Source of the DNA: Buddleja alternifolia
Lineage: Eukaryota > Streptophyta > Magnoliopsida > Lamiales > Scrophulariaceae
Length of the DNA stretch: 64,000 bases
Direction of reading: 5' to 3'
Assembly (NCBI GenBank): GCA_019426215.1
Contig: CM033399.1
Span: forward strand, 19,769,009-19,833,008
Shown in pieces: positions 54,545 through 64,000 of the stretch (positions are counted from its first letter, which is position 1; the number at the start of each line of letters is the position of its first letter). The notes under the pieces are model-generated. The model did no database searches and had not been told where the DNA came from. It saw nothing but the letters and a program-made list of their open reading frames with translations. The translations under genes and the position numbers were made by a program.

Positions 54545-57030
54545 ACTAAATTTCTTATATATTTAGTTTGGTTTATAAATATGCCATTAGGGAGTTGTTT
54601 AACTTGTAATCCTAGGAAGAAAGTTAATTCACCCATCATGCTCATTTCAAATTGATCTTGCATCATTTTCGAAAATTTCTCACATAGACGCTTATTGGTA
54701 GATCCAAATATAATATCATCAACATAAATTTGAACTAAGAGAATATCTTCATTATGGGTAATTTTGAATAACGTTGTGTCAACGCTGCCTTTTGAAAAGC
54801 CTTTACCTATAAGGAAGATAGAAAGAGTGTCATACCATGCTCTTGGTGCTTGTTTAAAATCATAAAGTGCCTTGTCCAATTTGTAGACCATACTCTTCCC
54901 ATGGTTGTTGATGAATCCTGGTGGTTGCTCCACATATACTTCTTCTTGAAGTTTACCATTCAGAAATGCACTCTTTACATCCATTTGATATACTGTAAAT
55001 TTGTTGAATGCTGCAAACGCTAGAAACATGCGAATAGCTTCAAGACGGGCGACAGGAGCGTATGTCTCATCGAAGTCGATACCCTCTTCTTGACAGTATC
55101 CTTGTGCTACAAGTCTGGCTTTGTTTCTAATCACAATGCCATTCTCATCCATTTTGTTTCTATAAACCCATCTAGTACCAATAACTCCTTGATGAGTTGG
55201 CCTTGGCACTAACGTCCATACCTCGTTTCTTTCAAACTGATTTAGCTCTTCTTGCATGGCTTCAATCCAGCTTGGATCGTTAAGCGCTTCATCCACTTTC
55301 TTTGGTTCCATTTGAGATAGGAAACTTGCAAACATGGCCTCATTTATTGTAGCGGCTCTAGTTCTAACAGGTGCTCCAGCATCTCCAATAATTAGTTCTG
55401 GTGGATGGTCTCTGAGCCATTTTCTGTCTGGATGGAACGGGTTAATAGATTGATCCGACGCTTGATTAAGCTGTGCAGACGCTTGACCAATTTCTTGCGT
55501 AGGCGCTTCAGTGTTTACAGTTTGAGTTTGCTCTTGATGGACATTCTCTTCATGATCATCAGCGTTTCTTGCAATATCATTATTGATACCCTTACGAGTA
55601 ATCTTAGGATTAGGTACAATGATCTCATTATCTTCATCAATGTCACTATCATTACACAGATTGATTTGTGACGCTCGTTGAGATAAATCTTCAATTCCTA
55701 CATCATTAATATTAACCTTACTCGGTTCTTGGTTAGCATCATCAAACACAACATGAATGGATTCTTCAACCTTCGATTTAATCTTATTTAAGATGCGAAA
55801 GCTCTTTCCATTTTTGGCATAGCCTAGAAAGATTCCTTCATCCGCTTTAGGATCAAATGTCTTTAGGCTTTGGGATCCATTGTTATGAATGAAACATTTT
55901 GAACCAAATACATGAAAGTATGAAACATTCGGCTTACGTCCCTTCCATAACTCATATGGAGTCTTTTCATGTTGCTTGTTGATCGTACACCGGTTCTGAG
56001 TGTAGCAAGCGGTATTGATAGCTTCGGCCCAAAACCTTTGAGGCAGCTTAGACTCGGCTAACATAGTCCTAGCAGCTTCTTTAAGCGTTCTGTTCCGTCG
56101 CTCGGCCACTCCATTTTGTTGAGGTGTTCTAGGCACTGAATACTCATGAAGTATTCCAAGGTCTTTACAAAATTTCTCAACAATATGGTTAGTAAATTCA
56201 GTTCCTCTATCACTTCTAATTCTTGTCACTTTTAGATCTTTTGAGTTTTGTAGTTGACGAATTAGAGAAGTGAGCTTGGCACTAGTTTCATCTTTAGATG
56301 CTAAAAATTCTACCCATGTATAGCGTGAGAAATCATCAACTATTACTAGTGAGTACTTTTTACCACTAACGCTCATGATTTGAATAGGACCAAATAAATC
56401 TAAATGTAGTAATTCAAGTATTCGAGATGTAGATAGATGAAGCTTCTTCTTAAAAGACGATTTAACTTGCTTACCCATTTGACAAGCATCACATAAGCGA
56501 TCTTTATTAAAGGAACCCTTAGGTAATCCCTCTACAAGATTTAGCGATATTAATTGAGAAATTGCCTTAAAGTTGAGGTGATTCATTTTTCTATGCCATA
56601 ACCAACCCAATTCATTTTGATTCTTAGCTACGAAACATGTAGGGTTGTTATCTAAAGTTGAATCCCAATCTACTACGTATACATTGTTTGTCCTTTTTCC
56701 TTTTAATTTAGTAGATCCTGTCTCAATATCGATTATCTCGCAAAAGTCACTAGAGAATTTAATTTCAAAGCCTTTATCACAAAATTGACTTATGCTTAGG
56801 AGATTATGTTTAAGACCCTCAACATAGTATACATCATTAATCATGATGTTCCCTCTATGCATGATACCTATACCTTTAGTTTTACCTTTAGAGTTGTCAC
56901 CGAATATAACTTGAGGACCATTGGTTGCACGATAGTTGATCAAGAGATCCTTTGAGCCAGTCATATGTCTCGACGACCCACTATCTATGTACCAAGTTGA
57001 GGTATCAGTGTTGGCTCTAGGTACCTGCAT
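54511..57030 (-). CDS. pol of element E: protease, integrase, reverse transcriptase (839 aa)
   Basis: Protease D16-S17-G18 in [13 protein letters not shown]. Integrase zinc region WHRKMNHLN ... CDACQMGK; core with [15 protein letters not shown] and [16 protein letters not shown] starts around [16 protein letters not shown] and includes [23 protein letters not shown], an altered [12 protein letters not shown] (usually LYGLKQ) and YVDD at residues 769-772. The frame ends 34 bp into the RNase H frame because of an indel. Gag ends at 57044 with a TAG, and pol is in another frame (offset by one base) with a 13-bp gap, so Pol expression would need frameshifting or a separate start; the ATG at 57030 is the first in frame. 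Confidence 0.9.
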   Translation of the reverse strand: MQVPRANTDTSTWYIDSGSSRHMTGSKDLLINYRATNGPQVIFGDNSKGKTKGIGIMHRGNIMINDVYYVEGLKHNLLSISQFCDKGFEIKFSSDFCEIIDIETGSTKLKGKRTNNVYVVDWDSTLDNNPTCFVAKNQNELGWLWHRKMNHLNFKAISQLISLNLVEGLPKGSFNKDRLCDACQMGKQVKSSFKKKLHLSTSRILELLHLDLFGPIQIMSVSGKKYSLVIVDDFSRYTWVEFLASKDETSAKLTSLIRQLQNSKDLKVTRIRSDRGTEFTNHIVEKFCKDLGILHEYSVPRTPQQNGVAERRNRTLKEAARTMLAESKLPQRFWAEAINTACYTQNRCTINKQHEKTPYELWKGRKPNVSYFHVFGSKCFIHNNGSQSLKTFDPKADEGIFLGYAKNGKSFRILNKIKSKVEESIHVVFDDANQEPSKVNINDVGIEDLSQRASQINLCNDSDIDEDNEIIVPNPKITRKGINNDIARNADDHEENVHQEQTQTVNTEAPTQEIGQASAQLNQASDQSINPFHPDRKWLRDHPPELIIGDAGAPVRTRAATINEAMFASFLSQMEPKKVDEALNDPSWIEAMQEELNQFERNEVWTLVPRPTHQGVIGTRWVYRNKMDENGIVIRNKARLVAQGYCQEEGIDFDETYAPVARLEAIRMFLAFAAFNKFTVYQMDVKSAFLNGKLQEEVYVEQPPGFINNHGKSMVYKLDKALYDFKQAPRAWYDTLSIFLIGKGFSKGSVDTTLFKITHNEDILLVQIYVDDIIFGSTNKRLCEKFSKMMQDQFEMSMMGELTFFLGLQVKQLPNGIFINQTKYIRNLVWKMHHLPKFQ

Positions 57031-57043
57031 TCAAAGGGCAGTT

Positions 57044-59263
57044 CTAATTCTTCTTAGGTACCCATTTTGTTTTGGGTCCTTCTTTGTTAGTAACGTTAGT
57101 CTGAATTAGAATTTTCGGAACCCATATTTGCCTTGTCTTTATTTCAGGAAGATTGGCCTTCTTGGGTTTCGGTTTGTGTTGTGTGTGCTTTTTAGGTGTA
57201 TAGTAATATCCTTGATTATAGTAATAATCACAGTCATAGTCATAGTTATCATAGTATTGATAATATGATATAGATCTTTGTGGATATTGACGTTGGTATT
57301 TCCTTGATATTGACTTAGGATGCACTTTTGGTGCTAGACGCTTAGCGTTTGATTTACTTGTAGAAAGTTTTTCCTTAGCTTTTTGAGCATTTGGATATAC
57401 TTTCTTTTGTGAATCATTCACTTTGGTCTTTCCTTTGCCTGAGTCAGTGTTGACTTTCTCATTTGATCTCGTACCAATATCCTGAGTCTCATTCAGCGTT
57501 TGTCTGTTTGAGCTTTCTTCAACAAAGGTTACACCTTTTCCTTTGTTGGTTGTTATAACCTTAGACGCTTTGGTTTTATGACCAAATTTATCACAACCTA
57601 AACCGGTCTTTTCACCAAATGCTCTGGTTACTTCAGTCACATTATCTAGCGTTCTAGAAGCTTTTGATAATGATGAGATAAGCTGCTCTGATTTAGCAAG
57701 TTTAGCACTTACTTCAGCTTCTCTCTTGACTATTATGTCAATATCACTTCTTAATTGAATAATTTCACTCTCAAGCGATTGGTTCTTCTCAATGCACTGT
57801 TGCTGAACTTGCAACTCTGCTTTGAGCGTTACTTTATCCCTTTTGAGCGCTGAAATAATATAAAGGTGATTTTGAAATAATTTTGCGGCTTCTTGACAAT
57901 CTTTATAGTATTCTTTTACTTTGTCAAGTAATTCATCATAAGAAAGAGGATGACATAATTCAGTGGTTACCTCAGATAGCGAATCGTCAGACGCTTCATC
58001 ATCTCTTGCCATGAGACAAATAAATGCTGAGTCGCTTGAAGGCTCATCATCACTGCTTTCATCTGATGATTCCAAGTCCTCTTCAGGTGTGTAGAATGGT
58101 TCTGATTCTGCTAGCAACCCTTGTTGCCTCAGATTATTCCTGAATTGGTTTCTGTTTGTTTGGTCTTGCTTTGTGGGTTTAGACACATTTGGATATGGGC
58201 AATTAACTTGGAAATGCCATGGTTTCCTGCAATTATAACAAAGGTTAGTTTTCATCTTTTGTTCATTTGTTAATCTTGCAAATCGTGGTTTTGAGACCAC
58301 TGGCGCTGAGAGATCTTGCTGAGAAGACGCTTGATACTGAATTGGCGCTGGAGAGGAGGGTGCAGGATAGTGAGGCGTTTGATATTGTTGTAGATTTTGA
58401 ACAGGCGCTTGATATGAATTTTGTCCTGGATGTTTAGGACTGTTTCCTTTCTTATCATATTTCAGGAACTTTCTGAATCTGTTTAGAAGCGCTAGTTCTT
58501 CTTCCTCACTTATATCTGAAGCCTTTCCTTTACTACTGGATTTTCCTTTGATTGATGCCATTAGCGCTCCAGATTCAATTACTGGACTGCTCACTGCATC
58601 GCTGGCCGAATTCAATTCAAACTCAAATGCCTTGAGTTCTGAAAAAGCATCTTCTGGAGTTAGACTATCCAGATTGCTTGATTCTCTCATTGCAGTTGTT
58701 TTCATAAGGAATTTACTCGGGAGACTTCTGAAGATTTTGACAACCATTTCCCGATTTTGTAATTCCATGCCCAAAGATGTTAATTCAGTGACAAGAGCTG
58801 TAAATCTCATGTCTAATTGTTCTAGCGTCTCATTGGATAACATCTTAAAGCTGTTGAACTTTTCTTTGGCAATTGATAATTTGTTTTCCTTAATTTGTGC
58901 TGAGCCACCACAAATAGTAGCCAACTTATCCCAAATCTCTTTGGTTGTATTGCATGATCTGACTTTGTTGAATAAGTTGTCATTGTCACCAATAGCTGTG
59001 TATAAGGCATTCCGACCGACATTGTCTAGATTGGCTCGTCGACGCTCATCGGTGGACCATTCTTGTTCGGGCTTCTCCACATAACCGTCAGGTGTTTCTT
59101 CTGTGGCTTCGGGTGCTCTGGTGATAACTTTGTATATTTTGATTGGCCCATCTGAAATGATATCACACATTTCATCATCACATGAACACAAATAAGTAAA
59201 AGCTTTGACCTTCCATGAATCATAATTTAACTCGGTCAACTTGGGAACTTTAGAAAATGCCAT
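57044..59263 (-). CDS. gag of Sirevirus-like element E (739 aa)
   Basis: Uninterrupted frame of 739 codons starting at the first ATG after the PBS (95 bp away). Residues about 1-240 form the copia Gag domain (LTELNYDSWKVKAF at the start, TTKEIWDKLATICGG, SNETLEQLDMRFTALVTELTSLG, FRSLPSKFLMKTTAMRES). Zinc knuckle C342-X2-C345-X4-H350-X4-C355. After it an acidic Ser/Asp/Glu region, a coiled-coil stretch (about 470-540, Leu/Glu/Lys-rich), then a basic Tyr-rich C-terminus (YYQYYDNYDYDCDYYY...) ending KTKWVPKKN. The long C-terminal extension with a coiled coil is characteristic of Sirevirus Gag. Terminates at TAG; same strand as and immediately upstream of pol. Confidence 0.9.
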   Translation of the reverse strand: MAFSKVPKLTELNYDSWKVKAFTYLCSCDDEMCDIISDGPIKIYKVITRAPEATEETPDGYVEKPEQEWSTDERRRANLDNVGRNALYTAIGDNDNLFNKVRSCNTTKEIWDKLATICGGSAQIKENKLSIAKEKFNSFKMLSNETLEQLDMRFTALVTELTSLGMELQNREMVVKIFRSLPSKFLMKTTAMRESSNLDSLTPEDAFSELKAFEFELNSASDAVSSPVIESGALMASIKGKSSSKGKASDISEEEELALLNRFRKFLKYDKKGNSPKHPGQNSYQAPVQNLQQYQTPHYPAPSSPAPIQYQASSQQDLSAPVVSKPRFARLTNEQKMKTNLCYNCRKPWHFQVNCPYPNVSKPTKQDQTNRNQFRNNLRQQGLLAESEPFYTPEEDLESSDESSDDEPSSDSAFICLMARDDEASDDSLSEVTTELCHPLSYDELLDKVKEYYKDCQEAAKLFQNHLYIISALKRDKVTLKAELQVQQQCIEKNQSLESEIIQLRSDIDIIVKREAEVSAKLAKSEQLISSLSKASRTLDNVTEVTRAFGEKTGLGCDKFGHKTKASKVITTNKGKGVTFVEESSNRQTLNETQDIGTRSNEKVNTDSGKGKTKVNDSQKKVYPNAQKAKEKLSTSKSNAKRLAPKVHPKSISRKYQRQYPQRSISYYQYYDNYDYDCDYYYNQGYYYTPKKHTQHKPKPKKANLPEIKTRQIWVPKILIQTNVTNKEGPKTKWVPKKN

Positions 59264-59357
59264 GAAAAATTTAAAGTAATTTTAAAGCGACTATTTTTAG
59301 AAAAATGGATCTAAACAAGCAGTTACGCTTGGAAACGCTTAGGTTTCAACTTCAACC

Positions 59358-59369
59358 GCTCTGATACCA
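59358..59369 (-). promoter_or_regulatory. primer-binding site of element E
   Basis: Minus strand TGGTATCAGAGC (initiator tRNA-Met type), two bases inside the 5' LTR boundary. Half of it lies in a perfect 10-bp inverted repeat with the end of U5 (59364-59373 with 59381-59390). Confidence 0.93.
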
Positions 59370-59371
59370 CT

Positions 59372-61245
59372 TGTTGGTCCCAAGTGGTATACGAAAGGGT
59401 CTAGAAGGGGGGGGGGGGGTTGAATAGACCCTGAAGTCTTTTTCGACTTCTAAAAATTCGTATCACTTTGAAGTATTTGAACGCTCGGAAAGCTTTGAGC
59501 GCTGGGTGCGGCGCTTGAGAGATGATGACTTAAGCGCTAGTTTCAGGCGCTTGAGGAAAGTTAACTTAGACTTGGTGATTTCAACGCTTACCAAAGTAGG
59601 GCAGAGTTTAGTCACTAAATCAGGGTTAGCACAGCGGAAGTATTTTATAGCTTAGCGTTCGGTTTGTTAATCAAAAGTAGTCGCATAGGTGTTTTAAAAC
59701 TTTATCAAAGTATATGCAATATGAATAGTAAAGCAATAAAACAGTAAATAGTTAAAGCAGTAAATGACACAGGATATTTATAAGGTTCACTGGGTGATGT
59801 AATCCCAGCTACGTCCTTCTTCTCCTTTTATCAGGGAGGTTTTCCACTATGATGATTATCGAAGAGTCACACAGAGACTTCTACAAAATAGAGGGAGATT
59901 GGATATGATCTCGGAACTCCTTGGTCACACAGATTTCAGCTCCAATAAAGACCTTCTATCCTCTTGCTTCTTCCACTCAGAAATAATGCAAGTTACGCTT
60001 GATCCCGGAACTCCTTGGTCACACAGATTTCAGCTCCAATAGAGATCTTCTTCCACAAGCTTCTTTTACACAAAAATATTGCTTGTAAATCAACAAGCTT
60101 TCTCACTCAGATGAAAGATGTTGAGAGTTTATATAACGGGTTTGTTTGTTTTTGGAAAGTTCAAACAACTTGAAGATATCTCAATAGTAGTGTAGGGTCT
60201 TCAAAGAAGGGTTTGAGATATATTTGACTGTTTCTGGAATATTTGTGAAAAGCTTATAAGGATATTTGGCTATGGATTTTGTAGGCTTTTCTTTCAACAA
60301 AGTTTTTATTCTTTTCTTGTGTCTTTTTGTATATACAAGAGATTGTGACTTTATTCACACTAATATATTTAGGTATATCTCTTGTATGTGTCTCTTCTTT
60401 TTTCTTTTTGTTGAAAGGGCTATTTATAGGTTATTTGTGGTTTTTGTCCGTTGGACACGGTTGGGATCTCGTTTCCCTAAACATTCCATGAGTTCTGACA
60501 TTCCTAACTTTGGGTATTTTTAATTAGTTAGGCATGTTCTTGGTTTCATAACTCTGACAGTCTTGGTCAAATAAATGGCTTGCCCATAAGTTGTAGTGCT
60601 TATATTTTAATAGCACTTATCCGACTTTTGATGCATCTTGTCTTATTCCCGTTTGGAAATAATTACCGTTGGGTCATGCATTTTTTAAGTCTTTAGTAAC
60701 TTGGGCTTAAGTCTTCAGGTTACGTTGTGAGAACTGGACGCTTGAGCTTTTGGATGTTGGGCTTTTTGAAAGCAGTCTTCTATGTGCTAAACAGACGCTT
60801 AAAAAGAGTCAGTATTCTTTGCCCGACTTTTAGACGCTTGACCTTCCACTTTATCTTTGATAGACTCACTAAGAATTCTATCATTGACTTAGTGTTAAGT
60901 ACTTGGTTTAAAGTTCATAATAAATCTTGAGCGCTGGTTTCATAACCTGGGACAGTCTTTTAGCGCTTGACGGACGCTTGAGACTAATCTTTATCTTTAC
61001 TGTTCCTTCAGACGCTTGATCTTCAACTTCATCACTTGGTAGACTCACACAGAACTCTTCTAGTGATCTAGTATCACATCCTTAGTCTAAAATCTATAAA
61101 GATAAAAATACAAGCCTAATAAAATAAACAAGCTTTCAGGCGCTCATACATTTGTTCTATGAAAGCTTTTATACTTACATTTCTTGGGGTCTAACATAGA
61201 ATCCTAATTGTCATCATCAAAACATTTAACATGAAATTCCTAACA
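59372..61245 (-). repeat. 5' LTR of element E (1874 bp)
   Basis: Minus strand TGTTAGGAATTTCATG ... GGGACCAACA. Pairs with 46579-48443. It contains a 13-G run (12 in the partner), a 94-bp imperfect direct repeat (CGGAACTCCTTGG at 59912 and 60006), a TATA box on the minus strand at 60428-60420, and about 15 RCGCTY motifs. Confidence 0.93.
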
Positions 61246-62560
61246 ATGTGTCATGTCTTTTAGTCAGGAATCCTCTCATGGATTCCCAAGTTTAAACGTT
61301 GTTGGCGTTCTCTCTATGTGTATGAAATGGGAGAGTCCCAGCAACCTAATACCCTGTCTTAATGTACTCGTACATCGTGTGTGTTAGGATGGTTCTCCCA
61401 TGTCCATCATGGAGAATTGGATTGATAACTATCTCTTTGTTGATTTATCACATTCCTACATTATTCCTATAAGTTATCAACAAAGAGTATCAGTAGATCA
61501 GTTTTCCTTCCCACTGACCTCCTTTTATATACATGACTCATAGCCATTCCTTGATGTATCCATACCTCTTTAAGGTTTTATCAAATCATAAGTTCAAGCT
61601 TTGGAAAGCTTGTTTCAATCCATAGATTGATCCTTGGGGCTTGCGCACCCTGTGTTAGTTCCCACCATATGCAAAGATTTGTAGCCTATCTCTAAATCTC
61701 CTTAATGTCTTCCAAAAGAATATAGGAGGTGGAGCTTTTGTCGACAGGTTGTGGTTCAAAATCATTGTGCATTTTTCTAATTGTCAATAGTGTTTGTGTA
61801 TATTGAGTTCCCTCATGTTCTATCACTATCTCAGTTCCTTCATAAAAGAGCTCCTTCATCTTGAAGATAGTATTCCTTGAAATTATTAATCCAATTAATT
61901 TAAGGCATAACTGAACCAGTGTCCCTGAGGCCTCTAAGAATACTTCATAAATGTAGATGAGAGAATTATTCATCCTTCTCAACTCCCACAAAATGCCTAG
62001 CTCAAGAAAACACCTGATATGTCTTGATATGGGTAATTTGTTATATCATATCTCATGTGATTCTATGGGGTACACTTCGTGGGGTTTACTCTATGCAATA
62101 GACATTCACACTTGCTTTTAGGTCATAACCTTAGTAGTTGGATTCATTTCATGAATGCCAATATTTTTTGTATCATATGAGATGCAGTTTATACCACGAA
62201 GATTATTTCCCAAGATAAGTCATAAAAATTAATTTACAACCATATGAACAAAATATTTTCAATGAGGATAAAAAAATTCTCCGTGCATAAACTAAGATGG
62301 ATAAGCAAGGTTCTCAAATCAATTCAAAACGTAAACAAAACATTCTTCAAATAAAACATTGTCTCATACTAAAATGAACTAAATGATTCTCGTCCTATAA
62401 TTTCAACACTGTCAGACGCTCCATTAACATCCCTAGGACCACGATCTCATCATTTGGTTCATTTTTTTCTTTTCACCACCTATAAACCATTGCAAGCGAG
62501 AGTACCATTAGGGTGACATAACATCTTAGAAGCTTAGTGAACCAACAAGTTAACTTTGAA
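61246..62560 (-). pseudogene. pol remnant of copia F (RT and linker)
   Basis: Heavily decayed. On the minus strand, reading right to left: a linker region at 61991-61692 (IISRNTIFKMKELFYEGTEI resembles the usual SR-x-F-x-EEEF block of copia), then RT with QGSIYGLKQAFQS near 61610-61640 and a GGQWEGK / degenerate YVDD region near 61490-61530. Between 62000 and 62560 only scattered similarity to integrase could be present; I cannot support a detailed reading. Confidence 0.6.
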
Positions 62561-62595
62561 CAACAAATGTACCTTTATTGTGTTCTCTACGAGGG

Positions 62596-63152
62596 TCAGG
62601 GTTCATTTCTCCAGTGTCCCTTCGTGTGACAGTTAAAGCATTTTTCCTTCACCCTTTTTAGTTTATTCACACCACCCTTTGTTTGCATTTTCTTAACCTT
62701 CTTATTCTTCTTCCCTTTACCTTTACTTTTCTCAAAAGTAAGGAAAGAAGCAGTATATGCAAGTAAAATAGACTTTTCTTTCTTAACCATTGCCTTAGCA
62801 GTGCTCAACATATATAGCAACTTAGGAAGAGTGACAACTAGCTAATTCATGTTAAAGGTCACTACAAATTGATTGTAGGTGGGTGAGGAGAACTGAAGGA
62901 CCAAGTCGACTTCCAAGTCAAGATTCACCAACACTTCCATTTCATTGAGTTTGTTCACCAGATTGATCATTATCAATACATGACCAGTGATCGATGTTCC
63001 TTCATTCATGCGAGCCCCAAAAAGCTCACAAGAGATAGCATGTCTCTCACGAAGTGTCTTAACAACATATATTTCCTCTACTGTAAGGATAATCTCCATT
63101 GCATTTTCTATTGTTTCAAACTGCCTCTGTAACTCATTAGTTATGGAGGCAG
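62596..63152 (-). pseudogene. gag remnant of copia F
   Basis: Minus strand. SITNELQRQFETIENAM...ISCELFGARMNEGTSITGHVLIMINLVNKLNEMEV...YNQFVVTFNMN (63150-62842) lines up with the gag of C and D. It continues after a break with a basic stretch and the zinc knuckle CFNCHTKGHWRNE (62640 region), whose last Cys is lost. The N-terminal end is cut off by LTR H at 63153. Confidence 0.75.
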
Positions 63153-64000
63153 TGTTAGGTGTATGCTTTCAATGCCAATGAGGAATTAGAATTAGTAGGT
63201 CATTGATAAGTTATTTTGTATAAATGATTATATTTTTATTTTGGAATAAAGGTATTGGTTTTGTTCATGTAAAACCCAATGGCATTTAATTTTGTTGAAC
63301 AAACAGTCCTTGAAATTTGAAGATAGACTTTCCACCTCTTATATGGATAAGAGGAGGCACTGGAAGAGTCAAGTACTTATTCTCTTAATTACGGTTCGCA
63401 ATTCAAGGAATTTTAGCTGGGCATTAATATTTAACTCGTATGACACTTGCTTTGACAAGGAGTGCTAGTAGAATAATGATTCGATAGTAAGAGCTTGTGT
63501 CATGAATATAATTAATGGAATTAACATATTTGAACTCGACTCGCTTTAATCCAATCACATGGATATTTACTCTTTGACAGTCAATGATTGGGATTAAGAT
63601 TGTGATAGTATCTGTGGACATTTGACCTCAGGAGTCATTTACAATGTGCTTGTAGTATTAGATATGTTACCAGAGTATTTAAACCCTTATCACTTGATAG
63701 GTGGGGTCAGCCTTGAAGTACGATTCATATAGTGCATTTGACAATGTAACATAACTGCCAATATGGGATTCACCGTTTCGATAGTAAACGAGTATGTGAC
63801 CTGTACAATAAAAAATAATTGAAATTATAAGTCTTTGGCCAAAGCATATAAACTAACTAGTGATGGTCACTGAGGGTAGTTTGGTAATTTCACATTATTA
63901 CGATTACTAAGTACATCATCAAGTTCTATGAGTTTGACGTACTATGGCTTTTACTTGATCGGGTCACGTCGGTGAAGAGTTTATACGCATATGGTAATTA
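63153..64000 (+). repeat. LTR H (copia, same family as G), runs off the window
   Basis: Starts TGTTAGGTGTATGC inside the gag of F, preceded by GGCAG (63148-63152), the likely target duplication. Carries the group blocks: CACATGGATATTTACTC near 63557 and CTTTGGCCAAAG at 63833-63844. About half of the LTR is visible; whether a complete element or a solo LTR follows cannot be told. Confidence 0.85.

Larger units (their letters stand above)
46579..61245 (-). mobile_element. Sirevirus-like copia element E with a third ORF (14.7 kb), very young
   Basis: Flanked by a perfect ATGTG duplication (46574-46578 and 61246-61250). On the minus strand: 5' LTR, PBS, gag (739 codons), pol (frame break between RT and RNase H), a row of PPT-like motifs, a 1351-codon ORF, 3' LTR. 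Copia domain order, large gag and an extra ORF behind pol are features of the SIRE/Maximus (Sirevirus) lineage. By eye the two LTRs differ at 4 bases plus two homopolymer lengths over 1865 bp, so insertion was recent. The hexamer RCGCTT is scattered over the whole element. Confidence 0.9.

Overview
The window looks like nuclear DNA of a flowering plant, probably a eudicot. I see no intact host gene, no tRNA or rRNA gene and no bacterial features. Almost all of it is LTR retrotransposons nested inside one another; a 3 kb AT-rich strip (about 41.1-44.4 kb) carries small DNA transposons. The species cannot be told from the sequence.

Layout. (1) 1-41131 is essentially one old Ty3/gypsy element of the Tat type. 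Its 5' part lies left of the window. Four later retrotransposons and one solo LTR cut it up: copia element A (1-5298, +, 5' end off-window), non-autonomous Athila/Tat-like element B (6472-11981, +, target-site duplication CTTGA), copia element C (12133-23144, +, GCTGT), copia element D (24696-35356, -, CAATA) and an Athila/Tat-like solo LTR (36799-38710, -, AATCT). C carries a solo LTR (17970-20098) and D carries another (26970-28604, ATGGC). The gypsy pieces between them still read in order: RT, RNase H, archaeal-type RNase H, integrase, a non-coding stretch, an antisense extra gene with an intron, PPT and 3' LTR (40662-41131). (2) 41132-44440 holds a 102-bp tandem duplication, a 450-bp TIR element with a 401-bp CACTA derivative inside it, and a 529-bp hAT-like MITE. 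(3) 44441-46517 is a 5' LTR plus leader remnant (G) of a minus-strand copia. (4) 46579-61245 is a very young Sirevirus-like copia element E (-, ATGTG) with a 739-codon gag, a long pol (one frameshift) and an uninterrupted 1351-codon third ORF in the env-like position. It interrupts a decayed minus-strand copia F, which resumes at 61246. (5) A plus-strand LTR (H) starts inside F's gag at 63153 and runs off the window.

Non-coding structure. The leaders of copia elements C and D each carry, just upstream of gag, an array of four hairpins. Their stems differ between the two elements but stay perfectly paired, and three of them share a loop ending TTGCAA/TTGC-like: a covarying RNA domain. Further upstream the same leaders carry a GC-rich island of perfect hairpins. 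All LTRs of this copia group share the palindrome CTTTGGCCAAAG. Element E is strewn with the hexamer RCGCTT in coding and non-coding parts alike, has three PPT-like TAGGGGGAA motifs behind pol, and folds its primer-binding site into a perfect hairpin with the end of U5.

Element boundaries rest on TG..CA ends, LTR pairs and target-site duplications read directly from the sequence. Family names rest on recognised protein motifs. Identities and counts were made by eye.
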